From: Nitrospinae bacterium bin107
GTDB taxonomy: Bacteria > UBA8248
Direction of reading: 5' to 3'
Assembly: GCA_002238965.1 (NCBI GenBank)
Contig: MPNJ01000016.1
Span: 28,754 to 92,753 of the forward strand
Length of the DNA stretch: 64,000 nt
Shown: piece by piece, positions 7,389 to 16,496 of the stretch
Position numbering within the stretch: position 1 is the stretch's first letter
Layout: each line of letters starts with the position of its first letter
Program-made: the position numbers and the translations under genes
The notes under the pieces: model-generated
What the model was told of the DNA's origin: nothing
The model's input: the letters and a program-made list of their open reading frames with translations, nothing else
Databases searched by the model: none

Positions 7389-9698
7389 GTGGACTATCTG
7401 AAAGACTTGAATCCCCAACAGAAAGAGGCGGTGCTGGCGCCGCCGGGCGCGAACCTCGTGCTGGCGGGCGCGGGTTCGGGCAAGACGCGGGTGATCGTCC
7501 ACCGCATCCTGCGCCTGCTCGAAGAGGGCATGGCACCTGACCGTATCCTGGCCATCACGTTCACGAACAAGGCGGCGGGCGAGATGCGGGCGCGTCTTTT
7601 CGTATCCCCGGGCACGGGCGCGAGGGGCATCTGGGTGGGCACCTTTCACGCCGTCTGCGCAAGAATCCTGAGGGCGGAAGCCGAAGCGGCGGGCCTGTCG
7701 CCGAGCTTCACCATTTTCTCGCGCGGGGAGTGCCTCACGCTCATAAGGCGGTGCCTGGCTGCGGCGAATATCAGCGAGGAGCGCTACCCGCCCCGATCGG
7801 TTCTGGAGCAGATAGGAAGCCGCAAGACCTCGCTTGCGGAGGCGGGTGATTCGGAATCGCCTCCGTTCAGCATCGAAGCCACCGCCCGGAAAATCGCCCC
7901 CGCCTATGAACGCGCCCTGCGTGAGGCGGGCGCGGTGGATTTCGATGATCTGCTGGCGCGACCATTAAGCCTGTTCCGGCGGCATCCTGACGTTCTCAGG
8001 AAATACCAGGAGCGTTTCGAGGAAATACTTGTCGATGAATACCAGGACACCAACCCGGTGCAGGACGAACTCGTGGCCCTGCTCTCGCGCGCTCACGGGC
8101 GCGTGTTCGCCGTGGGGGATGACGATCAGGGCATCTACGGCTGGCGGGGCGCGCAGGTGGAGAACATCCTGCAATTCGAGCGCAGGTTCGCAGGCGCTCA
8201 GGTGTTCCGCCTGGAGGAGAACTACCGCTCGAGCGGGGCGATACTCGGCGTCGCCTCGCGCATTGTAGGTGAGGCCGGGGCGCGTCACGAGAAGCGTCTT
8301 TTCACACGGAACCCCCCGGGGGAGGCCGTCTGCTACCTGGCGGCGGCGAACCCCGAAGAGGAGGCGGAAGGCGTCATCAAACTCCTCATGGATGCAGGGG
8401 CGGGCGGTGCGATTCCCTGGGGAGACGCCGCCGTCTTCTACCGCATCAACACGCAGTCGCGTCCGCTGGAGCAAGCGGCCCGAAGACAGGGGATTCCCTA
8501 CCAGGTGGTGAAGGGCCAGCGGTTTTTCGACCGCGCCGAAGTGCAGGACCTGGCCGCCTACTTACGGCTGCTCATCCGGCCCGAGGATGGCGAGGCCTTC
8601 TCGCGGGTCATCAACCGCCCGCCACGGGGGCTGGGGGCCGGGCGCCTGAAGGCGATTGCGGGCGAAGGGGCGCAGGGCGTCACGGTGGCCGATGCGGAGG
8701 CCGCCCTTACCCAGGGCCGCATCCGGGGAAACGCCGCGCAAAGTCTCGGGGACTTGCTTGAGACGATCAAAGCGCTCGCCACCCTGAAGGCGGGCCCCGC
8801 GCGCCTGATCGAAGAGGCGCTGGAGCGGACGGGCTACCGGGCCTGGATGGAGGGAGCTGTGCAGAGAAGCACGTCGCCGGAGCGCCGCCGCGCCGCCGCG
8901 CGCGCGATGGAGGGTGCTAGCGAGTTCGTCGCCGCCGCCCGTGCGTTCGAAGAGCGGATTCAGGAGGAAGAAGGCGTATCGCCCGAATCGGATGAAGCCA
9001 AGGTATTGTTTCTGGAGGAGTTGGCGCTCATGGGCGAGTCGGATGAAATGTCCGGAGAAAGCGGCGCGCTTTCCCTGATGACGCTTCATGCGGCGAAGGG
9101 CCTCGAATTCGCCGCCGTGGGAATCGTGGGCGTGCAGGAGGGTCTGGTTCCGCACAGCCGATCCCGCGATGAGCCGGCTTCTCTGGATGAGGAAAGAAGG
9201 CTCCTGTATGTGGGCGTCACGCGGGCGAAGGAGTATTTAAGTCTATCCTGGGCGAAGGAGCGCCGGCCCGACGGCAAGAAAGAGAGCTGGGCGACGCATC
9301 CGAGCCGGTTCCTGGAAGGAGTGGGGCCAGAACTCATAAAGCGGGTGGGCGACCATGCGCCGACCAAGAGGCGCGCACCGCGCGATTTCAGGGCACCGCG
9401 CGATTCCACCGACTCGCGCTATGCGGAGATTTTATCCGAAGCGAAGACCTCCCGCCGCCCAAAAACGAAGGATGCGCCCATCGTACCCGCCGAGGCGCTC
9501 GGCCCCTTTGCGCCCGGCGCGCGCGTCAAGCACAAGAAATTCGGTCTGGGCGTCATCCGCAAGCGCGAGGGGACGGGAGACCGCACGACAGTTAACGTGG
9601 AGTTCGAGAACGCGGGGATGAAAAAACTGGTTTTGAAGTACGCGCCGCTCTCGCCTGCGGATGAGGGCGTTGACGGGGGAGAGAACCCGGCTGTATAA
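7389..9698 (+). CDS. pcrA: UvrD/PcrA-type superfamily 1A DNA helicase
   Basis: A 769-residue 3'-5' DNA helicase for repair and replication restart. Motifs in order: Q-motif LNPQQKEAV, Walker A GAGSGKT (27-33), TFTNKAAGEM, GTFHAVCARIL, Walker B VDEYQDTN, GDDDQGIYGWRGA, the 2B region, MTLHAAKGLEF and VGVTRAKEYL. The C-terminal 60 residues (GARVKHKKFGLGVI and on) are the Tudor-like domain typical of PcrA/UvrD. The start is GTG at 7389. It follows the amino-sugar genes closely and precedes gatC. Confidence 0.95.
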   Translation: MDYLKDLNPQQKEAVLAPPGANLVLAGAGSGKTRVIVHRILRLLEEGMAPDRILAITFTNKAAGEMRARLFVSPGTGARGIWVGTFHAVCARILRAEAEAAGLSPSFTIFSRGECLTLIRRCLAAANISEERYPPRSVLEQIGSRKTSLAEAGDSESPPFSIEATARKIAPAYERALREAGAVDFDDLLARPLSLFRRHPDVLRKYQERFEEILVDEYQDTNPVQDELVALLSRAHGRVFAVGDDDQGIYGWRGAQVENILQFERRFAGAQVFRLEENYRSSGAILGVASRIVGEAGARHEKRLFTRNPPGEAVCYLAAANPEEEAEGVIKLLMDAGAGGAIPWGDAAVFYRINTQSRPLEQAARRQGIPYQVVKGQRFFDRAEVQDLAAYLRLLIRPEDGEAFSRVINRPPRGLGAGRLKAIAGEGAQGVTVADAEAALTQGRIRGNAAQSLGDLLETIKALATLKAGPARLIEEALERTGYRAWMEGAVQRSTSPERRRAAARAMEGASEFVAAARAFEERIQEEEGVSPESDEAKVLFLEELALMGESDEMSGESGALSLMTLHAAKGLEFAAVGIVGVQEGLVPHSRSRDEPASLDEERRLLYVGVTRAKEYLSLSWAKERRPDGKKESWATHPSRFLEGVGPELIKRVGDHAPTKRRAPRDFRAPRDSTDSRYAEILSEAKTSRRPKTKDAPIVPAEALGPFAPGARVKHKKFGLGVIRKREGTGDRTTVNVEFENAGMKKLVLKYAPLSPADEGVDGGENPAV

Positions 9699-9717
9699 GG
9701 GCGCAAAGGAGGGAGTG

Positions 9718-10002
9718 ATGTCGATTTCGCGAGAAGAAGTGGTTCACGTGGCCAGGCTGGCGCGGCTGAATCTCAGCGAGGATGAGATCGGGAAATTCAC
9801 CGAACAGCTCAGCGCAATACTGGAGCACATCGCCAAGCTGAACGAGGTGGACACCGAGGGTGTTGCGCCCACCTCGCACGTTCTCGACATCACGAACGTG
9901 TTCCGCGAGGATGCGGTCACCGAATCCCCCATCGAGAACATGGCGAAGATGGCGCCCGATTTCGCAAAAGGCCATTTCCGCGTCCCCAAGGTCATCGAGT
10001 AG
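9718..10002 (+). CDS. gatC: Asp-tRNA(Asn)/Glu-tRNA(Gln) amidotransferase subunit C
   Basis: 94 residues matching GatC: SREEVVHVARLARLNLSEDE at the N-terminus, LSAILEHIAKLNEVDTEGV, PTSHV and a C-terminal end FRVPKVIE. GatC stabilises GatAB in making Gln-tRNA or Asn-tRNA by transamidation. The start at 9718 is set by a strong GGAGG eight bases upstream; a longer frame upstream overlaps pcrA and lacks family similarity. gatA and gatB do not follow, and ubiD begins 15 bases later, so the GatCAB genes are split in this genome. Confidence 0.93.
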   Translation: MSISREEVVHVARLARLNLSEDEIGKFTEQLSAILEHIAKLNEVDTEGVAPTSHVLDITNVFREDAVTESPIENMAKMAPDFAKGHFRVPKVIE

Positions 10003-10017
10003 TTTCCCCCGAACATC

Positions 10018-11481
10018 ATGGCGTACGCCTCCCTTAAAGAATTCGTCGACGCCCTGGAGCGCGCGGGCGAGTTGCGCCGCGTCAAGGTTCCGGTCGACGT
10101 GGAACTGGAGATCACCGAGATCGCCGACCGATCGGTGAAGAGCGGCGGCCCCGCCCTCTTGTTCGAAAAGCCGGTCACTCCCGACGGGCATGAATACGAC
10201 GTTCCCGTACTCATCAACGCCTATGCTTCCGAGGAGCGGATGAAGCTGGCGCTCGGCGTCGAGAGCATGGACGCGGTGGCGGACGAGGTGGCGGAGCTTC
10301 TGGAAATCAAACCGCCCGAGGGCATCATCGAGAAGGTGAAGATGCTGCCCAAGCTCGCGCGGCTCGCATCTTTCTCGCCCAAGACGGTGAGCGCGGCCCC
10401 GTGCCAGGAGATCGTCGAGACCGAGAACCCGAACCTCTTCTCGATTCCCGCCATCAAGTGCTGGCCCGAGGACGCGGGACGCTACATCACCTTCGGGCAC
10501 ATCTACTCGCGAAACCCCCGGACGGGCAGGCGGAACGTGGGCCTCTACCGCGTGCAGTTTTTCGACGAGAAGACCGCCGGCATGCACATGCACTTACACC
10601 ACGACGGGGCGCAGAACTTTCAGGAAAGCTCGAAGATGGGCGCGCGCATGGAGATGGCGATCGCATTGGGGGGAGACCCCGTCTACGTCTACGCGGCGAG
10701 CGCACCGCTGCCGCCCGCGATAGACGAGTTGAACCTCGCCGGTTTCCTGCGAAGAAAGAGCGCCGAACTGGTCAAGTGCAAGACGGTGGACGTGGAGGTG
10801 CCCGCGGATTCGGACATCGTGGTGGAGGGCTACCTGAACCCCGGCGAGCTCAGGGAAGAGGGGCCCTTCGGCGATCACACGGGCTGGTATTCCCTGGCGG
10901 ATGATTACCCCGTCTTTCACGTCACGGCCATCACGAGGAAGCGCGAGGCCATCTACCCCACCACCATCGTGGGCCGCCCGCCGATGGAGGATTACTGGCT
11001 CGGCGGGGCCACGGGGCGCATATTCCTGCCGCTGATGAAGATGCAGTTGCCTGAGATTGTGGACGTGCACATGCCGGCGGAGGGCGTGTTCCACAACATG
11101 GTGATCGTCTCGATCCGCAAGGCCTATCCCTACCACGCGCGGAAGGTGATGTACGCCCTGTGGGGGATGGGGCAGATGGCGCTGGCGAAGGTCATCGTCA
11201 TCGTGGATGAGGACGTGAACGTGCACGACATCAGCGAGGTCTCCTGGAAGGTGCTCGGCAGCATCGACCCGAGACGCGACATGGTGTTCGTCGACGGCCC
11301 CGTGGACGCGCTCGAACACGCCGCCCCGCGCCTCCACGTGGGCAGCAAGGTGGGCGTGGACGGCACGCGGAAGTGGGCGTCGGAGGGTTTCGAGCGCGAA
11401 TGGCCGCCCGAGATCGTGATGACGGACGAGATTAAGGAGCGGGTCACGAGGCGCTGGGAGGAGTACGGCCTTGGCGGCTGA
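10018..11481 (+). CDS. ubiD: UbiD-family prenylated-FMN decarboxylase
   Basis: 487 residues, full UbiD length. The family decarboxylates aromatic or alpha,beta-unsaturated acids using prenylated FMN. Characteristic parts are the N-terminal DALERAGELRRV, RYITFGHIYSRNP, the central MHMHLHHDGAQNF, the catalytic E-R-E region LREEGPFGDHTGW, YPTTIVGRPPMEDY, and the C-terminal KVIVIVDEDVNVHD. With ubiA and ubiE directly downstream it most likely removes the carboxylate from a prenylated hydroxybenzoate or a futalosine-route intermediate during quinone synthesis. No ubiX flavin prenyltransferase is in view, and the choice between ubiquinone and menaquinone is open. Confidence 0.92.
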   Translation: MAYASLKEFVDALERAGELRRVKVPVDVELEITEIADRSVKSGGPALLFEKPVTPDGHEYDVPVLINAYASEERMKLALGVESMDAVADEVAELLEIKPPEGIIEKVKMLPKLARLASFSPKTVSAAPCQEIVETENPNLFSIPAIKCWPEDAGRYITFGHIYSRNPRTGRRNVGLYRVQFFDEKTAGMHMHLHHDGAQNFQESSKMGARMEMAIALGGDPVYVYAASAPLPPAIDELNLAGFLRRKSAELVKCKTVDVEVPADSDIVVEGYLNPGELREEGPFGDHTGWYSLADDYPVFHVTAITRKREAIYPTTIVGRPPMEDYWLGGATGRIFLPLMKMQLPEIVDVHMPAEGVFHNMVIVSIRKAYPYHARKVMYALWGMGQMALAKVIVIVDEDVNVHDISEVSWKVLGSIDPRRDMVFVDGPVDALEHAAPRLHVGSKVGVDGTRKWASEGFEREWPPEIVMTDEIKERVTRRWEEYGLGG

Positions 11482-12349
11482 GGCGTCGATGGCGAGAAGT
11501 TTCCGGCATTTCCTGCGCATGGTGAAATTCGAGCACACCATCTTCGGCCTCCCCTTCGTGCTGATGGGCGGGGTGATGGCGGCCGGCGGGATCCCTTCCG
11601 CCTGGGCCTTGTTCTGGATGGTGATGGCGGCGGTGGGCGCGCGGAATTTCGCCATGTCGCTCAACCGCTTCGCCGACAGGGACATCGACCCCAAAAACCC
11701 GAGGACGAAAGACCGCGCCGAATTCCAGGCGCTGCTCCACTCGAAATCCATCCTCGCGATGCTGGCGGGCTTTCTGGCGCTCTTCGTACTCTCGGCCTGG
11801 ATGCTGAATCCGCTCGCGTTCGCGCTTTCCTTCGCCGTGGCGGCGTGCATCGTCTTCTACTCGTATTCCAAGCGCTTCACCTCCTCGACGCACCTGTTCC
11901 TGGGCTTCGTGCTGGGATGCGCGCCTGCGGGCGCGTGGGTGGCCGTGCGCGGCGATCTGGACCCCGTGGCCGTCTTGCTGTTCTGTGGCGTCACCTTGTG
12001 GGTGGGCGGGTTCGACCTCATATACGCCTGTCTGGACGTGGATTTCGACAACGAGGAGAACATTTACTCCCTGCCGCGTCTGTTAGGCATTAAAGGCGCG
12101 CTCATCGTCTCTGCGGTCGCCCACCTGGGGACGATGGCCTGTTTCTACGCGGCGGGACTGGCGTTCGGCCTGGGCGCGCTTTACTGGACAGCGCTGGCGG
12201 CGGCGGGGTGCCTCCTGTTCTGGGAGCACTGGATCGTGCGACCGGACGACCTGAGCCGCGTGGACATATCTTTCTTCAACCTGAACGCCTGGGTGTCCGT
12301 GGTCATCGCAACGGGCGCGGTCGCCGACGTGCTCATCGGCGCGGGCTGA
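11471..12349 (+). CDS. ubiA: UbiA-family prenyltransferase
   Basis: 292 residues with about eight or nine membrane helices. The two Asp-rich prenyl-diphosphate motifs are clear: NRFADRDIDPKNPRTKDR and DLIYACLDVDFDNEENIYS. It attaches an isoprenoid chain to an aromatic quinone precursor in the inner membrane. TTG at 11471 is preferred because GGGAGGAG lies seven bases upstream, which makes the start overlap ubiD by 11 bases; an ATG at 11489 is the alternative. It could be UbiA proper or the MqnP variant of the futalosine pathway. Confidence 0.9.
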   Translation: MAAEASMARSFRHFLRMVKFEHTIFGLPFVLMGGVMAAGGIPSAWALFWMVMAAVGARNFAMSLNRFADRDIDPKNPRTKDRAEFQALLHSKSILAMLAGFLALFVLSAWMLNPLAFALSFAVAACIVFYSYSKRFTSSTHLFLGFVLGCAPAGAWVAVRGDLDPVAVLLFCGVTLWVGGFDLIYACLDVDFDNEENIYSLPRLLGIKGALIVSAVAHLGTMACFYAAGLAFGLGALYWTALAAAGCLLFWEHWIVRPDDLSRVDISFFNLNAWVSVVIATGAVADVLIGAG

Positions 12350-12357
12350 GCGCGCGC

Positions 12358-13068
12358 GTGCCGACCCGCATCGAGAAAAAAGAAGTCCAGGCGATGTTCT
12401 CGGACATCGCGCCCACCTACGACCTCCTGAACCGACTTCTGAGCTTCGGCGTGGACCGCCTCTGGCGCAAGCGCGCCGTGGCGAGCCTTCTGAGCTATTC
12501 AAGTGGACAAGAAGCCCGCTTTCTCGACCTGGCGACGGGCACGGCGGACGTGGCTCTGGAGGTACACCGCCAGGCCGATAGCGGCGCGCGCATCTTCGGC
12601 GTTGATTTCGCGTACCCCATGCTCGCGCGCGGCAAGGCGAAGGCGGCGTCGAAAGGCGCTACGCTTTCCCTCATCCAGGGAGACGGTTTATGCCTGCCCT
12701 TCGGGGACGGCGCGTTCGATGGGGTCATCATCGCGTTCGGCCTTCGCAATTTCGAGGATCGCGAGGCGGGCCTGTCCGAGATGGGGCGCGTGCTGAAAGC
12801 GGGCGGCAGGCTCGCCGTGCTGGAATTCGGGCATCCCGAAGGAGTGTTCGGGCTGTTGTACGCCTTTTACTTCCGGGTGCTCCTCCCGGTCGTGGGGCGG
12901 CTCGTCTCCGCGCACCGAAGCGCGTATAATTACCTCCCAAACACGGTATACGAATTTCCCGAAGCCGAGAGGCTCTCGGCGATGATGCGCGATGCGGGCT
13001 TTCGCGATGTGAGCCACCGCCCGATGACGGGCGGCATCGCCGAGCTTCACACCGGGGTGCGCGAATAA
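12358..13068 (+). CDS. ubiE: UbiE/MenG demethyl(mena/ubi)quinone C-methyltransferase
   Basis: 236 residues, SAM-dependent methyltransferase of quinone synthesis. Visible: KKEVQAMFSDIAPTYDLLNR at the N-terminus, the SAM motif FLDLATGTADVAL, GVIIAFGLRNFEDREAGLSE, RVLKAGGRLAVLEF and the C-terminal YLPNTVYEFPE, all typical of UbiE/MenG. The start is GTG at 12358, nine bases after the ubiA stop. It closes a ubiD-ubiA-ubiE block. Confidence 0.92.
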   Translation: MPTRIEKKEVQAMFSDIAPTYDLLNRLLSFGVDRLWRKRAVASLLSYSSGQEARFLDLATGTADVALEVHRQADSGARIFGVDFAYPMLARGKAKAASKGATLSLIQGDGLCLPFGDGAFDGVIIAFGLRNFEDREAGLSEMGRVLKAGGRLAVLEFGHPEGVFGLLYAFYFRVLLPVVGRLVSAHRSAYNYLPNTVYEFPEAERLSAMMRDAGFRDVSHRPMTGGIAELHTGVRE

Positions 13069-13103
13069 CCCGCGAACCCCGCGCTCCCGAGGGAGGGAAG
13101 GGC

Positions 13104-15476
13104 GTGACCCCTCCGCCAGAGACGAACGCCATCGAGCAGGACGAAGCCGACATTCTGCGGCGCATCGAGAAGCGGCTCCTGTGGCTTTCCACCTACAGCG
13201 TTCATTACGCGAACAACCTGCGCGAAGGCTCCGAGAACATCAAGATAGGCGGCCACCAGGCGAGTTCTTCCTCAATCGTGAGCCTGATGACGGCCATGTT
13301 CTTCCGCTGGCTCAGGACGGGGGACAGGCTGGCGATCAAGCCCCACGCCTCGCCCGTGCTGCACGCGGCCCATGCGCTCCGGGGCGATTTGCCGATGGAG
13401 CGCCTGCGGGATCTGCGCGCCTTCGGCGGCCTGCAGGCGTATCCGAGCCGCTCAAAGGATGAATTCCCCGTCGATTTCTCCACCGGCTCGCTCGGGCTGC
13501 CCTCGGTGGCCGCCTCGTTCGCCGCGCTCATGCAGTCCTACATCGACGATCATTTCGGCGAAGGCCCGCGGCAGCGCTTCATCTCCCTGGTGGGGGACGC
13601 CGAACTCGACGAGGGGAACATCTGGGAGGCGCTGGCGGAGGAATACGTCGCGCATCTCGGCAACGTCATCTGGGTGGTGGACCTGAACCGCCAGAGTCTC
13701 GACCGCGTCGTGCCAGACGGCAAGGCGCAGCAGATTCGCGACCAGTTCCGCCTGCACGGCTGGCACGTTGTGGAGCTCAAATACGGAAAGCGCCTGCAAA
13801 CCGCGTTCGCGCTCAGGAACGGCGAATCGCTGAGGCGGCGCATCGACGACATGTCGAACAGCGAGTACCAGATGCTCATCGGGAGAAGCGGGGGCGAGAT
13901 AAGAGAGGGCCTCATGCGCGGTGAGGCGGGCGAGTACAAGGGCCTGGCGGGTCTTCTGGATCGCTACCCGGACGAGGAGTTGCCCGCGCTCCTGTCCGAC
14001 CTGGGCGGCCACGACATCGAGTGCATCCTGGAAGCGCTCGAAGAAGCGGACGGGGTTCGCGACAAGCCCGTGATGATCCTGGCCTACACCATCAAGGGCT
14101 GGGGGCTGCCCATCGCGGGCGACCCCATGAACCATTCCCAACTCCTGACCGAGGCGCAAATCGCCGAACTGCGCGATTCCGCAGGCCTGGGCGAGGGCGA
14201 GGAACTCGCGCCCCTGGCGGGAGATAGCGCAGAGGCCCGCGCGGTCGAGGCGGCGGTGGCGCGCTACGACGCGAGAGCGGCTCTCGCCAGAGAAGAGGTT
14301 GTCCCCGGCCCCATGCCGGAGGAAGTGGGGGCGAACTTCGCCTCCACCACCTCCACGCAGGAGGCGTTCGGCGCCATCATGACGAACCTGGCGCGGGAGG
14401 ATGCGCTCGCGAAGCACATCGTGACCACCTCGCCCGACGTGGCCGTGAGCACGAACCTGGGGGGCTGGATCAACCGGCGCGGCGTGTATCACCCCGAGGG
14501 GAAGGCGGATTTCTTCGCGCTCCAGCAGGTGCAGCGGCTCCTGAAATGGGAGGAGTCGCCTGCGGGCCAGCACATCGAGCTGGGGATTTCCGAGAACAAT
14601 TTAATGTTGTTGCTCGCCGCCTTCGGGGTCTCGAAGGAGCTATGCGGGGTGCGCGTCTGCCCCATCGGCACGGTGTACGACACCTTCATCAGCCGCTGCC
14701 TCGACGCGCTCCGCTACGCGGTCTATAACGGCGGGCGCTTCATCGTGGTGGCGACGCCGAGCGGCACGAGCCTCTCGCCCGAAGGCGGCGCGCACCAGAG
14801 CATCCTGACGCCGGCCATTTCGCTTGAGATGCCGGGGCTGGAAGCCTATGAGCCGACCTTCGCCGTCGAGGTCGAGTGGCTGCTCCTGTCCGCCATCGGC
14901 CGCGTTCTGGGGGATGCCGATTGCCCGGCGTTTTATCTCCGCCTGAGCACGAAGCAGGTGGATCAGAACCTCCTGCCCGCAGAGTGGCTCACGGACCCCT
15001 TAAAGCGCGAGGTATTGAGAGGGAACGTACTGGGCGGCGGCTACCTGCTTCACTCGGCGAAGGAGGCGCCCGGCTACAGTGCGGGCGTGAACGCGGTGAA
15101 CCTCTTCGTGAGCGGGGTGATGACGCCCGAAGCCCTCGCCGCCGCCCGCGCGCTGGCGGGGGAGGGGGTATACGCGAACGTGTTCGTCTTGACGAGCGCG
15201 GACAGGATTTACGCCGAGCACAAGCAGGCGAAAAAAGCGGGCCGCCCCTCGCGCCTCGAGATGATGGTGGGAGACGAACACCGCGACAACCCGGTCGTCT
15301 CCGTGCTGGACGGCCACTCGCTCGCCCTCTCGTTCCTGGGCGGCGCGCTGGGCGCGGACCAGCGGTGCCTGGGCACCGACCAGTTCGGCCAGAGCGGCCT
15401 TCCGCACGAAGTCTATGACGCCCTCCAGATAGGACAGGCGCACATCGAGCAGGCTTGTAAAGAGGTTTTGGGGTAG
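13104..15476 (+). CDS. aceE: AceE-type pyruvate dehydrogenase E1 / transketolase-family enzyme
   Basis: 790 residues resembling the homodimeric E1 of pyruvate dehydrogenase but about 100 shorter than enterobacterial AceE. The thiamine-diphosphate half shows GGHQASSSSIVSL, HASPVLHAAHAL, GSLGLPS, and GDAELDEGNIWEAL ending in VDLNRQSLD, which corresponds to the GDGEMDE...NLQRLDG motif. The second half has a GISENNLMLLLAA segment and a SPEGGAHQSILTPAISLE segment like the AceE GHSHIQSLTIP region. GTG at 13104 follows a GGGAGGGAAG. No E2 or E3 genes are nearby, so the substrate is inferred. The last codons are duplicated at 16413-16496. Confidence 0.8.
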   Translation: MTPPPETNAIEQDEADILRRIEKRLLWLSTYSVHYANNLREGSENIKIGGHQASSSSIVSLMTAMFFRWLRTGDRLAIKPHASPVLHAAHALRGDLPMERLRDLRAFGGLQAYPSRSKDEFPVDFSTGSLGLPSVAASFAALMQSYIDDHFGEGPRQRFISLVGDAELDEGNIWEALAEEYVAHLGNVIWVVDLNRQSLDRVVPDGKAQQIRDQFRLHGWHVVELKYGKRLQTAFALRNGESLRRRIDDMSNSEYQMLIGRSGGEIREGLMRGEAGEYKGLAGLLDRYPDEELPALLSDLGGHDIECILEALEEADGVRDKPVMILAYTIKGWGLPIAGDPMNHSQLLTEAQIAELRDSAGLGEGEELAPLAGDSAEARAVEAAVARYDARAALAREEVVPGPMPEEVGANFASTTSTQEAFGAIMTNLAREDALAKHIVTTSPDVAVSTNLGGWINRRGVYHPEGKADFFALQQVQRLLKWEESPAGQHIELGISENNLMLLLAAFGVSKELCGVRVCPIGTVYDTFISRCLDALRYAVYNGGRFIVVATPSGTSLSPEGGAHQSILTPAISLEMPGLEAYEPTFAVEVEWLLLSAIGRVLGDADCPAFYLRLSTKQVDQNLLPAEWLTDPLKREVLRGNVLGGGYLLHSAKEAPGYSAGVNAVNLFVSGVMTPEALAAARALAGEGVYANVFVLTSADRIYAEHKQAKKAGRPSRLEMMVGDEHRDNPVVSVLDGHSLALSFLGGALGADQRCLGTDQFGQSGLPHEVYDALQIGQAHIEQACKEVLG

Positions 15477-15627
15477 GGGGGAGGAATGCGCGTTTTGACG
15501 CATGGTGAGCCTGAACCATACCTTCGATATTTGGAATTTGACTTCATAAACGCGATGGATAGACTATCGGTATGGGGTGGGATCATGTCCTGACCCGAAG
15601 TGAGGTTGTTGAGCAGGAGAGCAGGCC

Positions 15628-15873
15628 ATGGAACAGCTATTGAAGGATGATTTTCAATATTACCTCGATCACCAGACCGAACTCGCGGAGAAATACGAGG
15701 GGAAGTACATCGTCATCAAAAACCGCCTGGTGCTCGGGACCTACGACGACGAGATGGAGGCCGTCGAGAAGACGGCCAAAAAGCACGAACTCGGCACGTT
15801 TCTCGTTCAGGAATGCAGTTCCGATCCGGACAGCACGATAGAGACCTTCCATTCGAGGGTCAGTTTTTCCTAG
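15628..15873 (+). CDS. DUF5678-like small protein
   Basis: 81 residues, acidic, no membrane segment. The pattern YYLDHQTELAEKYEGKYIVI followed by KNRLVLGTYDDEMEAVEKTA and LGTFLVQECSSD matches the DUF5678 family, whose function is unknown. Its stop codon (15871-15873) touches the ATG of the aspartic-protease-like gene with no spacer, so the two are co-translated. The pair lies between the intact aceE 3' end and a diverged second copy of that end, which suggests it arrived as a unit. Confidence 0.7.
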   Translation: MEQLLKDDFQYYLDHQTELAEKYEGKYIVIKNRLVLGTYDDEMEAVEKTAKKHELGTFLVQECSSDPDSTIETFHSRVSFS

Positions 15874-16362
15874 ATGCCGGAACCGTCCAGTTTCGCCTTC
15901 ACGACATATTACGACGAGCGGAAAAACGTCCTCGTTAATGAGGTGCGAGTCGCCGCCGCTTACACGCCTACGGAAGACTCTCCCGCCCCCGCTTTTCAGG
16001 AATACGAGGCGATTTGGGATACGGGAGCGACGCGCACCGTGATTACCAGGCGGGTGGTGGAGGATTGCAATCTCAAAGCCATAGGCATGAGCCGGGTGCG
16101 AGGCGTCAACGATGTCCGCTCGGCCGAGGCGTATTTGATCAATATCCGCCTGCTGAACGATGTGGAATTCGGCAATCTGCGAGTCATCGGAAACGAACGG
16201 TTGAGTGGCGGCGCGGATGTCCTGATCGGTATGGACATCATCGGCGCGGGCGACTTTGCGGTCAGCAACTACCAAGGGCGCACGACGTTTACCTTTCGCT
16301 GCCCTTCGCAAGAGCGAATCGACTTCCTGCCTCCCGAAGAACGGCCCCCGGAGTACCGCTAG
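15874..16362 (+). CDS. Retropepsin-like aspartic protease-fold protein
   Basis: 162 residues. Around residue 49 is EAIWDTGATRTVIT, the D-T/S-G-A active-site loop of retroviral-type aspartic proteases, and near residue 113 is VLIGMDIIGAGDFA, which matches the family's conserved ILGxD/G region before the C-terminal strand. Single-domain retropepsins work as dimers. No signal peptide is seen, so it is cytoplasmic. The substrate is unknown; the immediately upstream DUF5678-like protein is a candidate partner or target. Confidence 0.75.
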   Translation: MPEPSSFAFTTYYDERKNVLVNEVRVAAAYTPTEDSPAPAFQEYEAIWDTGATRTVITRRVVEDCNLKAIGMSRVRGVNDVRSAEAYLINIRLLNDVEFGNLRVIGNERLSGGADVLIGMDIIGAGDFAVSNYQGRTTFTFRCPSQERIDFLPPEERPPEYR

Positions 16363-16412
16363 AAGTGACCGATTTCCGTATTTTCGGTTGATGTGTTTTC
16401 ACGATCTCTTTG

Positions 16413-16496
16413 TGGCCTCCCGCACACGAGGTTTACGACGACCTCCAGATCGGACAAGCGCATATCGAACAAGCGTGTCGCGAGGTTGTGGGGTGA
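16413..16496 (+). pseudogene. Diverged second copy of the aceE 3' end (relic)
   Basis: Read in frame from 16428 the sequence gives EVYDDLQIGQAHIEQACREV and then VG before a TGA. The intact aceE ends EVYDALQIGQAHIEQACKEV, LG, stop. By hand, 19 of 22 residues and 53 of 69 bases agree, and most differences are silent. Upstream, GGCCT.CCGCAC also matches, but with two extra bases before the GAG codon, so the frame is broken. Nothing of the rest of aceE is recognisable here. The differences show it came from a homologous gene of another strain rather than from a recent copy of the neighbour. Confidence 0.8.

Noticed and set aside
13452..14573. 373-codon minus-strand frame inside aceE
   Set aside because: Antisense shadow of a gene with recognised thiamine-diphosphate motifs; no ribosome site or conserved domain.
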